A stretch of 64,000 nucleotides of DNA, from NCBI RefSeq assembly GCF_001044235.1, contig NZ_JYNL01000064.1, positions 820,329 to 884,328 of the forward strand. The letters run 5' to 3'. The notes under the pieces were generated by a model that had not been told where the DNA came from, made no database searches, and saw only the letters and a program-made list of their open reading frames with translations. This DNA comes from Mycolicibacterium chlorophenolicum. Lineage in GTDB: Bacteria > Actinomycetota > Actinomycetes > Mycobacteriales > Mycobacteriaceae. Made by a program: the position numbers and the translations under genes. Of the stretch, positions 8,283-15,955 are shown piece after piece. The stretch's first letter is position 1, and every line of letters begins with the position of its first letter.

Positions 8283-9215
8283 GTGACGGACCCATCGGGG
8301 CGCGACCGGCTGCGCGAACTCCTCGACGCGGTGACCGATATAGGCGACGGCTCGGGGAGAAGAGTTGTCGGTGCGATGGCGCGCAGCAGCCACGCCTCGG
8401 AATTCCACTTCTCCCGGGAGGTGCGCCGGCTCACCGGCGAATCCCCCGCGGCGCTGCGGCGTCGCATCATGCTCGAACGGGCGGCCTGGCGGCTCCAACG
8501 CGGTGAACCGGTGTCGGCCGTCGCCGCCGCGGAGGGCTGGTCCTCGGCCGAGGTGTTCTCCCGCGCCTTCCGCCGCACCTTCGGACGCCCGCCGTCGGAG
8601 GCCGCCGCCGTGCACTTCCGGCTGCCCGCGCCCAACGGGCTGCACTTCCACCCGCCGCAGTCGCTGTGGCTGGACAGTCCCCGCAGTACCGCCCCGGCGC
8701 CCGACGTGACCGCGCTGATGATCGACCACGACCTCGCCGACACCGCGCATCTCCTGAGCCGGGCGGTCGAGCTGACCCCGCAGCAGTGGACGGCGCCGAT
8801 CCGCCCGGCCCAGACGGTGCTCGACTGGGACGGGCCCGAACCCAGCGTCGGGGCCGTGCTGGGCGCGATCGTCTGGACCAAGCAGGTGTGGCTGGCCACC
8901 ATCGCCGGGGAGGACTTCCCGGCGCGGACCTCGACGAGTCCGGACCTGGTCGACGCCGACGCGCTGGCGGCGTTCCACGACGAGATCGGAAAGCGTTGGC
9001 GCACAACGATCGCCGATCACACCGCGGCCGGGCGACTCGGCGACACCGTCATCGACGCGCTCTGCGAACCGCCCGAGTCGTTCCCGCTGTACGGGATCGT
9101 CGCGCACGTGCTGACCTACTCCGCGCACCGGCGCGAACTCACCCGCGCGATGCTCGCCGAGCACGGCGTCGACACCGGCCGCGGTGACCCGCTGGACTGG
9201 ATGAGAGGAACCTGA
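8283..9215 (+). CDS. AraC-type HTH fused to DinB/maleylpyruvate-isomerase-like domain
   Basis: A 310-residue two-domain protein. Residues about 5-110 read as an AraC/XylS DNA-binding domain (FHFSREVRRLTGESPAALRRRIMLERA split over two helices, then AAAEGWSSAEVFSRAFRRTFGRPPSE). There is no arabinose-type sensor. Residues about 140-305 resemble a DinB four-helix bundle, with HDLADTAHLLSRAV and a late YSAHRRELTR. In this family histidines bind a divalent metal and the domain often acts as a thiol-dependent transferase or sensor. The next gene starts one base after its stop, so the pair is an operon. Likely a small-molecule-responsive regulator of itself and the reductase. Confidence 0.8.
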   Translation: MTDPSGRDRLRELLDAVTDIGDGSGRRVVGAMARSSHASEFHFSREVRRLTGESPAALRRRIMLERAAWRLQRGEPVSAVAAAEGWSSAEVFSRAFRRTFGRPPSEAAAVHFRLPAPNGLHFHPPQSLWLDSPRSTAPAPDVTALMIDHDLADTAHLLSRAVELTPQQWTAPIRPAQTVLDWDGPEPSVGAVLGAIVWTKQVWLATIAGEDFPARTSTSPDLVDADALAAFHDEIGKRWRTTIADHTAAGRLGDTVIDALCEPPESFPLYGIVAHVLTYSAHRRELTRAMLAEHGVDTGRGDPLDWMRGT

Positions 9216-9216
9216 C

Positions 9217-9738
9217 ATGGCCTGCGTCTACTACACCGCCGCCAGCCTGGACGGCTACGTCGCCGACGAGCACGCGAGCCTGCAGTGGCTGGTCACCCGT
9301 GACATCGACGCCGACGGACCGTTCGCCATCGACCCGTTCCTGGCCTCGGTCGGCGCGCTGGTGATGGGGGCCGACACCTACGAGTGGATCCTGACGAACC
9401 ACCCCGGCGCGTGGATGTACGACCAACCGTCGTGGGTGATGACGCACCGTCCGCAGATCGTGGCCGCGGACCACCCGGTCCAGACGTTCGCGGGTGAGGC
9501 GACGGAGTTGTTCCCGACGCTGCGCGACGCCGCCGGGGACCGGCACGTCTGGGTGGTCGGCGGGGGAAAGGTGGCCGCGCAGTTCGTCGGCGCCGGCCTG
9601 GTCGACGAGATGATCGTGTCCTACGCGCCGTGCACGCTCGGGGCGGGCTCACCGGTGCTGCCGGTGCGCTCCGAATGGGAACTGGTCGCCACGGCCCGCA
9701 ACGCCGCCTTCGTCTGCGCACACTGGCGTAAAGCCTGA
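9217..9738 (+). CDS. Dihydrofolate reductase-like (RibD C-terminal family) protein
   Basis: A 173-residue protein of the RibD_C/DHFR-like fold. It opens with YYTAASLDGYVAD, the N-terminal strand-loop typical of this family, and has VVGGGKVAAQF for the nucleotide-binding region. These proteins bind NADPH and reduce pterin-like or unrelated substrates; true folate activity cannot be assumed. Its ATG is one base after the stop of the AraC-DinB gene, so translation is coupled and the regulator probably governs it. Confidence 0.82.
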   Translation: MACVYYTAASLDGYVADEHASLQWLVTRDIDADGPFAIDPFLASVGALVMGADTYEWILTNHPGAWMYDQPSWVMTHRPQIVAADHPVQTFAGEATELFPTLRDAAGDRHVWVVGGGKVAAQFVGAGLVDEMIVSYAPCTLGAGSPVLPVRSEWELVATARNAAFVCAHWRKA

Positions 9739-9757
9739 CGGGCGCGGCCCGGCGGCA

Positions 9758-9763
9758 TAGTCT
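9758..9763 (+). promoter_or_regulatory. -10 element, leaderless start of FadE5 paralog
   Basis: TAGTCT ends eight bases before ATG 9772, so the transcript probably begins almost at the start codon. No Shine-Dalgarno is present. Confidence 0.4.
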
Positions 9764-9771
9764 GGCCCACC

Positions 9772-11607
9772 ATGGGGCATTACCGCAGCAACGTCCGCGA
9801 CATCGAGTTCGGCCTGTTCGAGACGCTGGCACTCGAGAAGGTGCTCGCCACGGGCGACTTCGGCGACCTCGACGGCGAGTCCGTGCGTCAGATGCTGCAC
9901 GAGGCGGCCAAGCTCGCCGAGGGGCCGCTGTCCGAGGCGTTCGCCGAGACCGACCGACAGCCGCCGACCTTCGACCCCGGCACGCACGTCGTCAGCATCC
10001 CCGAGCCGTTCAAGAAGACCTTCCGGGCCTGGCGCGACGGCGAATGGTCGCGCGTCGGCATGGCGGAGGACATCGGCGGTGTGCCGGTCCCGGCGATGGT
10101 CGAGTGGGCGGTCAACGAGTTCGCCCTCGGCGCCCAGCCCGCGGTGTTCCTCTACTCGGCCGGTCCGAAGATGGCCGACATCCTCTACGCGATCGGTAAT
10201 GAGCAGCAACGGCATTGGGCGTCGCTGATGATCGAGCGGGACTGGGGCGCGACCATGGTGCTCACCGAACCCGACGCCGGTTCCGACGTCGGATCGGGTC
10301 GCACCAAGGCCGTCGAGCAGCCGGACGGCACCTGGCACATCGACGGCGTCAAGCGGTTCATCACCAACGGCGACGGCGACGACCTGTTCGAGAACATCAT
10401 CCACGTGGTGCTGGCCCGGCCCGAGGGCGCCGGACCCGGCACCAAGGGCCTGAGCCTGTTCATCGTGCCGAAGTACCACTTCGATCCCGAGACCGGTGAG
10501 CTCGGGGAGCGCAACGGCGTCTACGTCACCGGGCTCGAGCACAAGATGGGGCTCAAGGCGTCGGCGACCTGTGAGCTGACGTTCGGCCAGCACGGCGCCC
10601 CGGCGGTCGGCTGGCTGGTCAACGACACCCACAAGGGCATCGCGCAGATGTTCAAGGTGATCGAGTACGCGCGAATGATGGTGGGCACCAAGGCGATCGC
10701 GACACTGTCGACCGGTTACCTGAACGCGCTCGAGTACGCCAAGAGCCGCGTGCAGGGTGCCGACCTGACCCAGATGACCGACAAGACCGCACCGCGGGTG
10801 ACGATCATCCACCACCCCGACGTGCGGCGGGCGCTGCTCACGCAGAAGGCCTACGCCGAGGGGCTGCGCGCGCTGTACCTGTACACCGCCGCCCACCAGG
10901 ATCCGGCGGTCGCCGCGGTGGTCTCGGGCGCCGACGCCGAGATGGCCGACCGCGTCAACGACCTGCTGCTGCCGGTGGTCAAGGGCGTGGGTTCGGAACG
11001 GGCGTACCAGTGCCTGACCGAGTCCCTGCAGACCCTCGGCGGATCGGGCTTCCTGCAGGACTATCCGATCGAGCAGTACATCCGCGATGCCAAGATCGAC
11101 TCGCTGTACGAGGGCACCACCGCGATCCAGGCGCAGGACTTCTTCTTCCGCAAGATCGCGCGCGACCAGGGCGGGGCGCTGCTGCACGTCGTCACGCAGA
11201 TCCGGGCGTTCCTCGACGACGGCGCGGCGCGCCCCGAGCTCGCCGACGGCCGGGCGCTGCTGTCGACGGCGGTCGACGACGTGCAGGCGATGGTCGCGGC
11301 GATGACGAAGTACCTGATCGACTCGCAGGAGAATCCGCGCGAGCTCTACCGGGTGGGTCTGGAGTCGGTGCCGTTCCTGCTCGCGGTCGGTGACCTGCTG
11401 CTCGGCTGGCTGCTGCTGCATCAGGCCGAGATCGCGCTGACCGCCCTCGACGGCGACGTGAGCCCGCGCGACCGCGACTTCTACACCGGCAAGGTGGCCA
11501 CCGCGCTGTTCTTCGCCAAGAACATGCTGCCCGGGCTGACGTCGCGCCGGGCCATCCTCGAAGCGGTCGACCTGACGGCGATGGAGGTGCCCGAGTCGGC
11601 GTTTTAG
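9772..11607 (+). CDS. Acyl-CoA dehydrogenase, FadE5 paralog
   Basis: A 611-residue acyl-CoA dehydrogenase of the large FadE5 type (about 600 residues against about 390 for ordinary FadE), with the extra C-terminal domain. Key segments are TEPDAGSDVGSGRTKA for FAD and substrate binding, ETLGGSGFLQDYPIEQ with the helical domain, and SLYEGTTAIQAQDFFFRKIARD. It is the same length as the true FadE5 at 34591-36426 and shares most motifs, including the opening HYxSNVRD; the two are clearly paralogs. It is likely FAD-dependent and active on medium to long-chain acyl-CoA. It is not in the beta-oxidation block, so its partners are unclear. Confidence 0.93.
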   Translation: MGHYRSNVRDIEFGLFETLALEKVLATGDFGDLDGESVRQMLHEAAKLAEGPLSEAFAETDRQPPTFDPGTHVVSIPEPFKKTFRAWRDGEWSRVGMAEDIGGVPVPAMVEWAVNEFALGAQPAVFLYSAGPKMADILYAIGNEQQRHWASLMIERDWGATMVLTEPDAGSDVGSGRTKAVEQPDGTWHIDGVKRFITNGDGDDLFENIIHVVLARPEGAGPGTKGLSLFIVPKYHFDPETGELGERNGVYVTGLEHKMGLKASATCELTFGQHGAPAVGWLVNDTHKGIAQMFKVIEYARMMVGTKAIATLSTGYLNALEYAKSRVQGADLTQMTDKTAPRVTIIHHPDVRRALLTQKAYAEGLRALYLYTAAHQDPAVAAVVSGADAEMADRVNDLLLPVVKGVGSERAYQCLTESLQTLGGSGFLQDYPIEQYIRDAKIDSLYEGTTAIQAQDFFFRKIARDQGGALLHVVTQIRAFLDDGAARPELADGRALLSTAVDDVQAMVAAMTKYLIDSQENPRELYRVGLESVPFLLAVGDLLLGWLLLHQAEIALTALDGDVSPRDRDFYTGKVATALFFAKNMLPGLTSRRAILEAVDLTAMEVPESAF

Positions 11608-11622
11608 GCTCCCGTTTTTTGC

Positions 11623-11682
11623 GCGAGCAGACGCAAACTCAGGCGGATTCTCGCCAATTCAACCGAGTTCGCGTCTGCTCGC
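11623..11682. repeat. Dispersed palindrome, copy A
   Basis: GCGAGCAGACGCAAACTC (11623-11640) faces GAGTTCGCGTCTGCTCGC (11665-11682), 17 of 18 positions paired, loop 24 bases. It follows the FadE stop and a T-run (CGTTTTTT), and precedes the SnoaL gene. The same core recurs at 12143-12192 and 34464-34513. Confidence 0.85.
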
Positions 11683-11686
11683 GGCG

Positions 11687-12115
11687 ATGACTTCCGGGTC
11701 CGCCCCCGGTCTGCACCGCATGACCGACGAAACCGCCATCCGCGACGTCCTCGACCGCTGGGTGGGCGCGATCCGCGCCCGTGACCTCGACGGCGTCGCC
11801 GCCGCGCACACCGATGACATCGTGCTGTTCGACGTGCCGGTTCCCTACGACGGGGTGTACGGCATCGACGGCTACCGCGCGACGTGGCCGGAGTTCTTCG
11901 AATGGATCGCCGGCGGCGCCGTGCTCGAGCTGGTCCGGCTCGACGTCACCGCCGGCGACACCGTCGCCTACGCGCACGCCCTGTTCCGCGCCGGCATGCC
12001 GGAGGACATCGCCGCGCATCCCGAGAAGCGGCTGCGCAGCACGTTCGGGTTGCGCAAGATCGACGGTGCGTGGGTGATCGCCCACGAACACCACTCCATG
12101 CCGCACACCGCCTGA
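11687..12115 (+). CDS. SnoaL-like / NTF2-fold protein
   Basis: A small NTF2-fold protein of 142 residues from ATG 11687, or 131 from ATG 11720 (MTDETAIRDVLDRW). The second start fits the family better because the fold begins there, and neither has a clear Shine-Dalgarno. Helix-rich DVLDRWVGAIRARDLDGVAAAHTDDIVLFDVP followed by a C-terminal sheet (RSTFGLRKIDGAWVIAHEHHS) is typical of SnoaL/ketosteroid-isomerase relatives. These bind or isomerise small hydrophobic molecules. The upstream palindrome runs almost into the longer start, another reason to prefer 11720. Function is not determined. Confidence 0.75.
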   Translation: MTSGSAPGLHRMTDETAIRDVLDRWVGAIRARDLDGVAAAHTDDIVLFDVPVPYDGVYGIDGYRATWPEFFEWIAGGAVLELVRLDVTAGDTVAYAHALFRAGMPEDIAAHPEKRLRSTFGLRKIDGAWVIAHEHHSMPHTA

Positions 12116-12142
12116 CCGCGTGGGGCCCCACGAAGTAGGGGA

Positions 12143-12192
12143 CAGACGCAAACTCGTGCTCGCCGGGGCGATTTCGTACGAGTTTGCGTCTG
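12143..12192. repeat. Dispersed palindrome, copy B
   Basis: CAGACGCAAACTCGT (12143-12157) and ACGAGTTTGCGTCTG (12178-12192) pair perfectly over 15 bases with a 20-base loop. It lies between the convergent SnoaL and aldehyde dehydrogenase stops and may serve both as a terminator. Confidence 0.85.
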
Positions 12193-12204
12193 CTCGGCAG
12201 AAGA

Positions 12205-13677
12205 TCAGGACGGGGTGTAGCCGAACGGCAGCAGGATCGACTTCGGCTCGCAGTACGCCTCGATGCCCTCGGTGCCGTTCTCGCGGCCGATGCCCGAGTT
12301 CTTGTACCCGCCGAACGGGGCGCCCGGGTCGAACGCGTACATGTTCACCGCGTAGGTGCCGGTGCGGATCCGGCGGGCGATCTTGAGCGCCTTCTCGTTG
12401 TCGGTGGTGTACACCGACCCGGCCAGCCCGTACACCGAGTCGTTGGCGATGCGCACCGCGTCGTCCTCGTCCTCGTAAGGGATCACCGCGAGCACCGGCC
12501 CGAAGATCTCCTCCTGGGCGATCGTCATCGAGTTGTCGACGTCGGCGAACACGGTCGGCTGCACGTACCAGCCGCTGTCCAGGCCCTCGGGGCGCTCTCC
12601 GCCCACGACGACGCGCGCGCCCTCCTCGACACCCTTCTTGATGTAGCCCTCCACGCGCTCGCGCTGCTTCTCGCTGATCAGCGGGCCGATCATCGCGGCG
12701 GGGTCGGTGGGCAGCCCGGGCAGCATCCCGGACACCGCGGCCGAGAGTTTCTCGACGACCTCGTCGTAGCGCGAGCGCGGCGCCAGGATGCGGGTCTGCC
12801 CGACGCAGGCCTGCCCGGAGTTCATCAGCCCCGAGAACACCAGCATCGGCAGCGTGGAGTCGAGGTCGGCGTCCTCGAGGATGATCGCCGCAGACTTGCC
12901 GCCCAGCTCCAGCGTGCACGGCTTGAGCTTCTCGGCGGCGATCTTGGCGATCTCCTTGCCCACCGCGGACGAACCGGTGAACGTGAACTTGTCCAGCTCC
13001 GGGTTGGCCGTCAGCGCGCGGCCGGTCTCCGGGCCGCCGGGCACGATCGACAGCACGCCCTCGGGCAGCCCGGCCTCGGCGAACGCCTCGGCCATCGCGA
13101 ACACCGACAGCGGGGTCTCGGCGGCGGGCTTGAGCACGATCGTGCAACCGGCCAGCAGCGCGGGGCCCAGCTTGTTGGCGGCCAGGAAGAACGGCACGTT
13201 CCAGGCGGTGACCGCACCGACGACCCCGATCGGCTCACGCACCACCAGCGTCTGGCCGTAGATGCCGTCGCGGATCTCCTGCCACGTGAACTTGTCGGCC
13301 GCGCCCGCAAAGTACTGGAACGACGACATCGCGGCGCCGTACTGCATCATGTCGACGATCGTCGGCGGCTGGCCGGTCTCGGCGGCGAGCAGGAACTTCA
13401 GCTCGTCGGCCCGCTCCTCGAGGATCTTGACCGCCCGCGCCAGCACCTCGCCGCGCTCGGCGGGCGACATCTGCGGCCACGGGCCCTCGTCGAACGCCTT
13501 GCGGGCGGCCGCGCAGGCGGCGTCGACGTCGGCGGCGCTCGCCAGCGGAACCTTGCCGACCAGCTCACCGGTGGCGGGGGAGTGCACCTCGATCACGTCC
13601 GCGGTGGCCGGCTCGACCCACTTGCCGCCGATGAACAGCTTGTCCCATTCGGTCTTGAACGCCGTGCTCTGTGTCAT
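12205..13677 (-). CDS. Aldehyde dehydrogenase, Rv0223c-like
   Basis: An NAD(P)-dependent aldehyde dehydrogenase of 490 residues. The general base is in LELGGKSAAI and the catalytic cysteine is in FSGLMNSGQACVGQTRI; AWNVPFF and FTGSSAVGKEIA are cofactor-binding segments, and FGGYKNSGIGRENG closes the family pattern. ATG 13677 (MTQSTAF) is used; an in-frame GTG at 13684-13686 would add three residues. Gene order next to the Rv0224c-like methyltransferase identifies it as the Rv0223c ortholog. A KstR-type box at 13709-13722 lies immediately upstream, which would put it among cholesterol-responsive genes, for example oxidising sterol side-chain aldehydes. Confidence 0.93.
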   Translation of the reverse strand: MTQSTAFKTEWDKLFIGGKWVEPATADVIEVHSPATGELVGKVPLASAADVDAACAAARKAFDEGPWPQMSPAERGEVLARAVKILEERADELKFLLAAETGQPPTIVDMMQYGAAMSSFQYFAGAADKFTWQEIRDGIYGQTLVVREPIGVVGAVTAWNVPFFLAANKLGPALLAGCTIVLKPAAETPLSVFAMAEAFAEAGLPEGVLSIVPGGPETGRALTANPELDKFTFTGSSAVGKEIAKIAAEKLKPCTLELGGKSAAIILEDADLDSTLPMLVFSGLMNSGQACVGQTRILAPRSRYDEVVEKLSAAVSGMLPGLPTDPAAMIGPLISEKQRERVEGYIKKGVEEGARVVVGGERPEGLDSGWYVQPTVFADVDNSMTIAQEEIFGPVLAVIPYEDEDDAVRIANDSVYGLAGSVYTTDNEKALKIARRIRTGTYAVNMYAFDPGAPFGGYKNSGIGRENGTEGIEAYCEPKSILLPFGYTPS

Positions 13678-13708
13678 GGACGTCACATTACCTACGATCA
13701 GGCGGAAG

Positions 13709-13722
13709 TAGAACCTGTTGCA
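13709..13722. promoter_or_regulatory. KstR-type operator (TnnAACnnGTTnnA)
   Basis: TAGAACCTGTTGCA fits every fixed base of TnnAACnnGTTnnA. It sits 32 bases upstream of the aldehyde dehydrogenase start, and just beyond the end of the convergent-side methyltransferase gene, so it can only serve the dehydrogenase. Confidence 0.65.
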
Positions 13723-13732
13723 GTTGGCGGAT

Positions 13733-14500
13733 TCAGGACGGTGACAACACCAGCACCAGGTTGCTCACCGTGAATTCCCGCAGCCCGGGCACCTTCGTCA
13801 GGTTCCAGGCCCATCGCGGGTGGTAGCGGGGAAAAGCGGCCACCAGCGCGCCGGTGCCCGCCGCCCACCGCAGCCCGTCGCGGGCGTGCACGGCGAACAA
13901 CGACGAGCCGTAGTCGTTCTTGGGTCGACGGCCGTGCCGACGGGCGTACCGGTCGGCGGCGCGCCGGCCGCCCAGGTAGTGGGTCAACCCCATCTCGTGG
14001 CCGCCGAACGGGCCCAGCCACACCGTGTACGACAGGATCGCCAGCCCGCCCGGCCGGGTGACGCGCAGCATCTCCGCGCCGAGCCGCCACGGCTGCGCGA
14101 CGTGTTCGGCGACGTTGGAGGACAGACACACGTCGACGCTGCGGTCGGCGAACGGCAGCGCCATCCCGGAGGCGCGGACGAACGTGCCCGCGCGCCGGTG
14201 GGTGCGCGGCGCCGCGGCGTGCATCTCCCGCGGGTCGGGTTCGACCCCGAGGTAGCGCATCCCGGCGTCGGTGAACGCCGACGCGAAGTAGCCGGGGCCG
14301 CCGCCGACGTCGAGCACGGTCAGGCCGGCCGGATCGGTGCCGGTCGCGCCGGTCCACAGGTCGGCGACGAGCGCGACGGTGTCGTCGGCGAGCGCGCCGT
14401 AGAAACGGTCGGGATCGCTCTGCTCGAAGCGGAACGCCGAGAGCAACCGCAGCGAGCGCGCCAGCGTCGCCCGCCGGGCGAACAGATCCGTAGCGACCAC
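13733..14500 (-). CDS. SAM-dependent methyltransferase, Rv0224c-like
   Basis: A 255-residue class I methyltransferase. Motif I is LDVGGGPGYFASAF (about residues 83-96), the acidic loop is GVEPDP and motif post-I is DVCLSSNVAEHV. It is the ortholog by position of Rv0224c, which is divergent from a GT4 glycosyltransferase in other mycobacteria, so the pair probably modify the same envelope polymer or glycolipid. GTG 14500 is six bases after a TAGGGT -10 element, so its mRNA is probably leaderless. Substrate unknown. Confidence 0.9.
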   Translation of the reverse strand: MVATDLFARRATLARSLRLLSAFRFEQSDPDRFYGALADDTVALVADLWTGATGTDPAGLTVLDVGGGPGYFASAFTDAGMRYLGVEPDPREMHAAAPRTHRRAGTFVRASGMALPFADRSVDVCLSSNVAEHVAQPWRLGAEMLRVTRPGGLAILSYTVWLGPFGGHEMGLTHYLGGRRAADRYARRHGRRPKNDYGSSLFAVHARDGLRWAAGTGALVAAFPRYHPRWAWNLTKVPGLREFTVSNLVLVLSPS

Positions 14501-14506
14501 CCGGCC

Positions 14507-14528
14507 ACCCTAGGCACAGCGCTAGTCT
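14507..14528. promoter_or_regulatory. Back-to-back -10 elements, divergent leaderless promoters
   Basis: On the reverse strand TAGGGT (14507-14512) lies six bases before the methyltransferase GTG. On the forward strand TAGTCT (14523-14528) lies eight bases before the glycosyltransferase ATG. The whole divergent promoter therefore fits in 36 bases with two apparently leaderless mRNAs. Confidence 0.5.
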
Positions 14529-14536
14529 GAACACCG

Positions 14537-15694
14537 ATGTCCGCCCCCCTGAACTCCGTGTTGCTGCTGTGCTGGCGCGACACCGGGCACCCGCAGGGCG
14601 GCGGCAGCGAGACCTACCTGCAGCGCATCGGCGCGCACCTGGCCCGCTCCGGAGTCCGCGTCACATTGCGCACGGCGCGCTACGACGGGTCGGCGCGGCG
14701 CGAGGTCGTCGACGGGGTCGAGATCCAGCGCCGGGGCGGGCCCTACTCGGTGTACGTGCGCGCCGGGCTGGCGATGGTCGCGGCCCGCGTGGGGGTGGGC
14801 CCGCTGCGGCACGTGCGGCCCGACGTCGTCGTCGACACCCAGAACGGGCTGCCGTTCCTGGCCCGGCTGGCCTACGGCCGGCGCGCCGTGGTGCTGGTGC
14901 ACCACTGCCACCGCGAGCAGTGGCCGGTGGCCGGGCCGGTGAAGAGCCGCATCGGCTGGTTCGTCGAATCCCGGCTGTCGCCGCGGCTGCACCGGCGCAA
15001 CCAGTACGTGACGGTGTCGCTGCCCTCGGCGCGGGATCTGACCGAACTCGGGGTGCGGGCCGACCACGTCGCGGTGGTGCGCAACGGCGTCGACGCCGCG
15101 CCGCAGGCCAGCCTGACCGCGCCGCGGTCGCCGACCCCCCGCGTCGTCGTGCTCTCCCGGCTGGTGCCGCACAAGCAGATCGAGGACGCGCTCGACGCGG
15201 TCGCTCGGCTGCGCCCGCGGATCCCGGATCTTCACCTGGACGTCGTCGGCGGCGGCTGGTGGGCGCAGCGGCTGATCGACCACGCCGAGCGCCTCGGCAT
15301 CGCCGACGCCGTCACCTTCCACGGACACATCGACGACGACACCAAACACGCTGTGCTGCAACGCAGCTGGGTCAACGTGCTGCCCTCGCGCAAGGAGGGC
15401 TGGGGGCTGGCGGTCGTGGAGGCCGCCCAGCACGGCGTGCCGACGATCGGGTACCGGTCCTCGGGCGGACTGTCCGACTCCGTCGTCGACGGTGTCACCG
15501 GGATCCTCGTCGACGACCTCGAGGATCTGGTCGACGGCCTGCACCGGCTGCTCACCGACCCGGTGCTGCGCGACCAGCTCGGCGCCAAAGCGCAGGTGCG
15601 CAGCGGGGAGTTCTCCTGGGATCAGAGTGCCGACGCGATGCGTGCGGTCCTCGACGCGGTGCGGGCCGGCCGCCGCACCAGCGGCCTGGTCTGA
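14537..15694 (+). CDS. GT4 family glycosyltransferase, Rv0225-like
   Basis: A 385-residue GT-B fold glycosyltransferase. GGGSETYLQRIGAHLARSG is the N-terminal acceptor-domain loop and EGWGLAVVE is the GT4 EX7E donor-phosphate motif (about residues 290-300). VVLSRLVPHKQIEDAL is the linker-to-C-domain strand. No signal or membrane segment, so it acts at the cytoplasmic face, probably with a nucleotide sugar. Conserved linkage with the Rv0224c- and Rv0226c/Rv0227c-like genes suggests envelope glycan synthesis. Confidence 0.92.
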   Translation: MSAPLNSVLLLCWRDTGHPQGGGSETYLQRIGAHLARSGVRVTLRTARYDGSARREVVDGVEIQRRGGPYSVYVRAGLAMVAARVGVGPLRHVRPDVVVDTQNGLPFLARLAYGRRAVVLVHHCHREQWPVAGPVKSRIGWFVESRLSPRLHRRNQYVTVSLPSARDLTELGVRADHVAVVRNGVDAAPQASLTAPRSPTPRVVVLSRLVPHKQIEDALDAVARLRPRIPDLHLDVVGGGWWAQRLIDHAERLGIADAVTFHGHIDDDTKHAVLQRSWVNVLPSRKEGWGLAVVEAAQHGVPTIGYRSSGGLSDSVVDGVTGILVDDLEDLVDGLHRLLTDPVLRDQLGAKAQVRSGEFSWDQSADAMRAVLDAVRAGRRTSGLV

Positions 15695-15721
15695 GGCTGC
15701 GCGGCTGCTCCCGCCGTTACG

Positions 15722-15955
15722 ATGACCGGCGTGCGCAGCCCGCTGCAGCGGTACCTGGACTACCGGATGACGGTGGCCGAATGGATCGGCACCGCGGCGC
15801 TTCTCGGCACGCCGTACCTGGTGATCGGCGTGATCTACACCCTGGTGGGCGACGACCACCTCGCCCGTGCCGACGGGGTGCGCGCGGCGGCCGCGTTCGT
15901 CGGAGGCGTTCTCTACTGGCCGGTGCTGTTGCTCGTCGGGGCGTGTACGCCGTGA
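15722..15955 (+). CDS. Small membrane protein, partner of MpaB-type oxygenase (copy 1)
   Basis: A 77-residue protein with two predicted membrane spans (about IGTAALLGTPYLVIGVIYTLV and AAAFVGGVLYWPVLLLVGAC). It ends GACTP. It resembles the 85-residue protein at 16818-17075: both have RxxxxR, a PYxxIG turn at the end of helix one, and WPxxxLVxGxC in helix two. Its TGA overlaps the GTG of the oxygenase gene as GTGA, so the two are coupled. No known family is recognised; the context points to a membrane subunit or anchor for the oxygenase. Confidence 0.72.
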   Translation: MTGVRSPLQRYLDYRMTVAEWIGTAALLGTPYLVIGVIYTLVGDDHLARADGVRAAAAFVGGVLYWPVLLLVGACTP

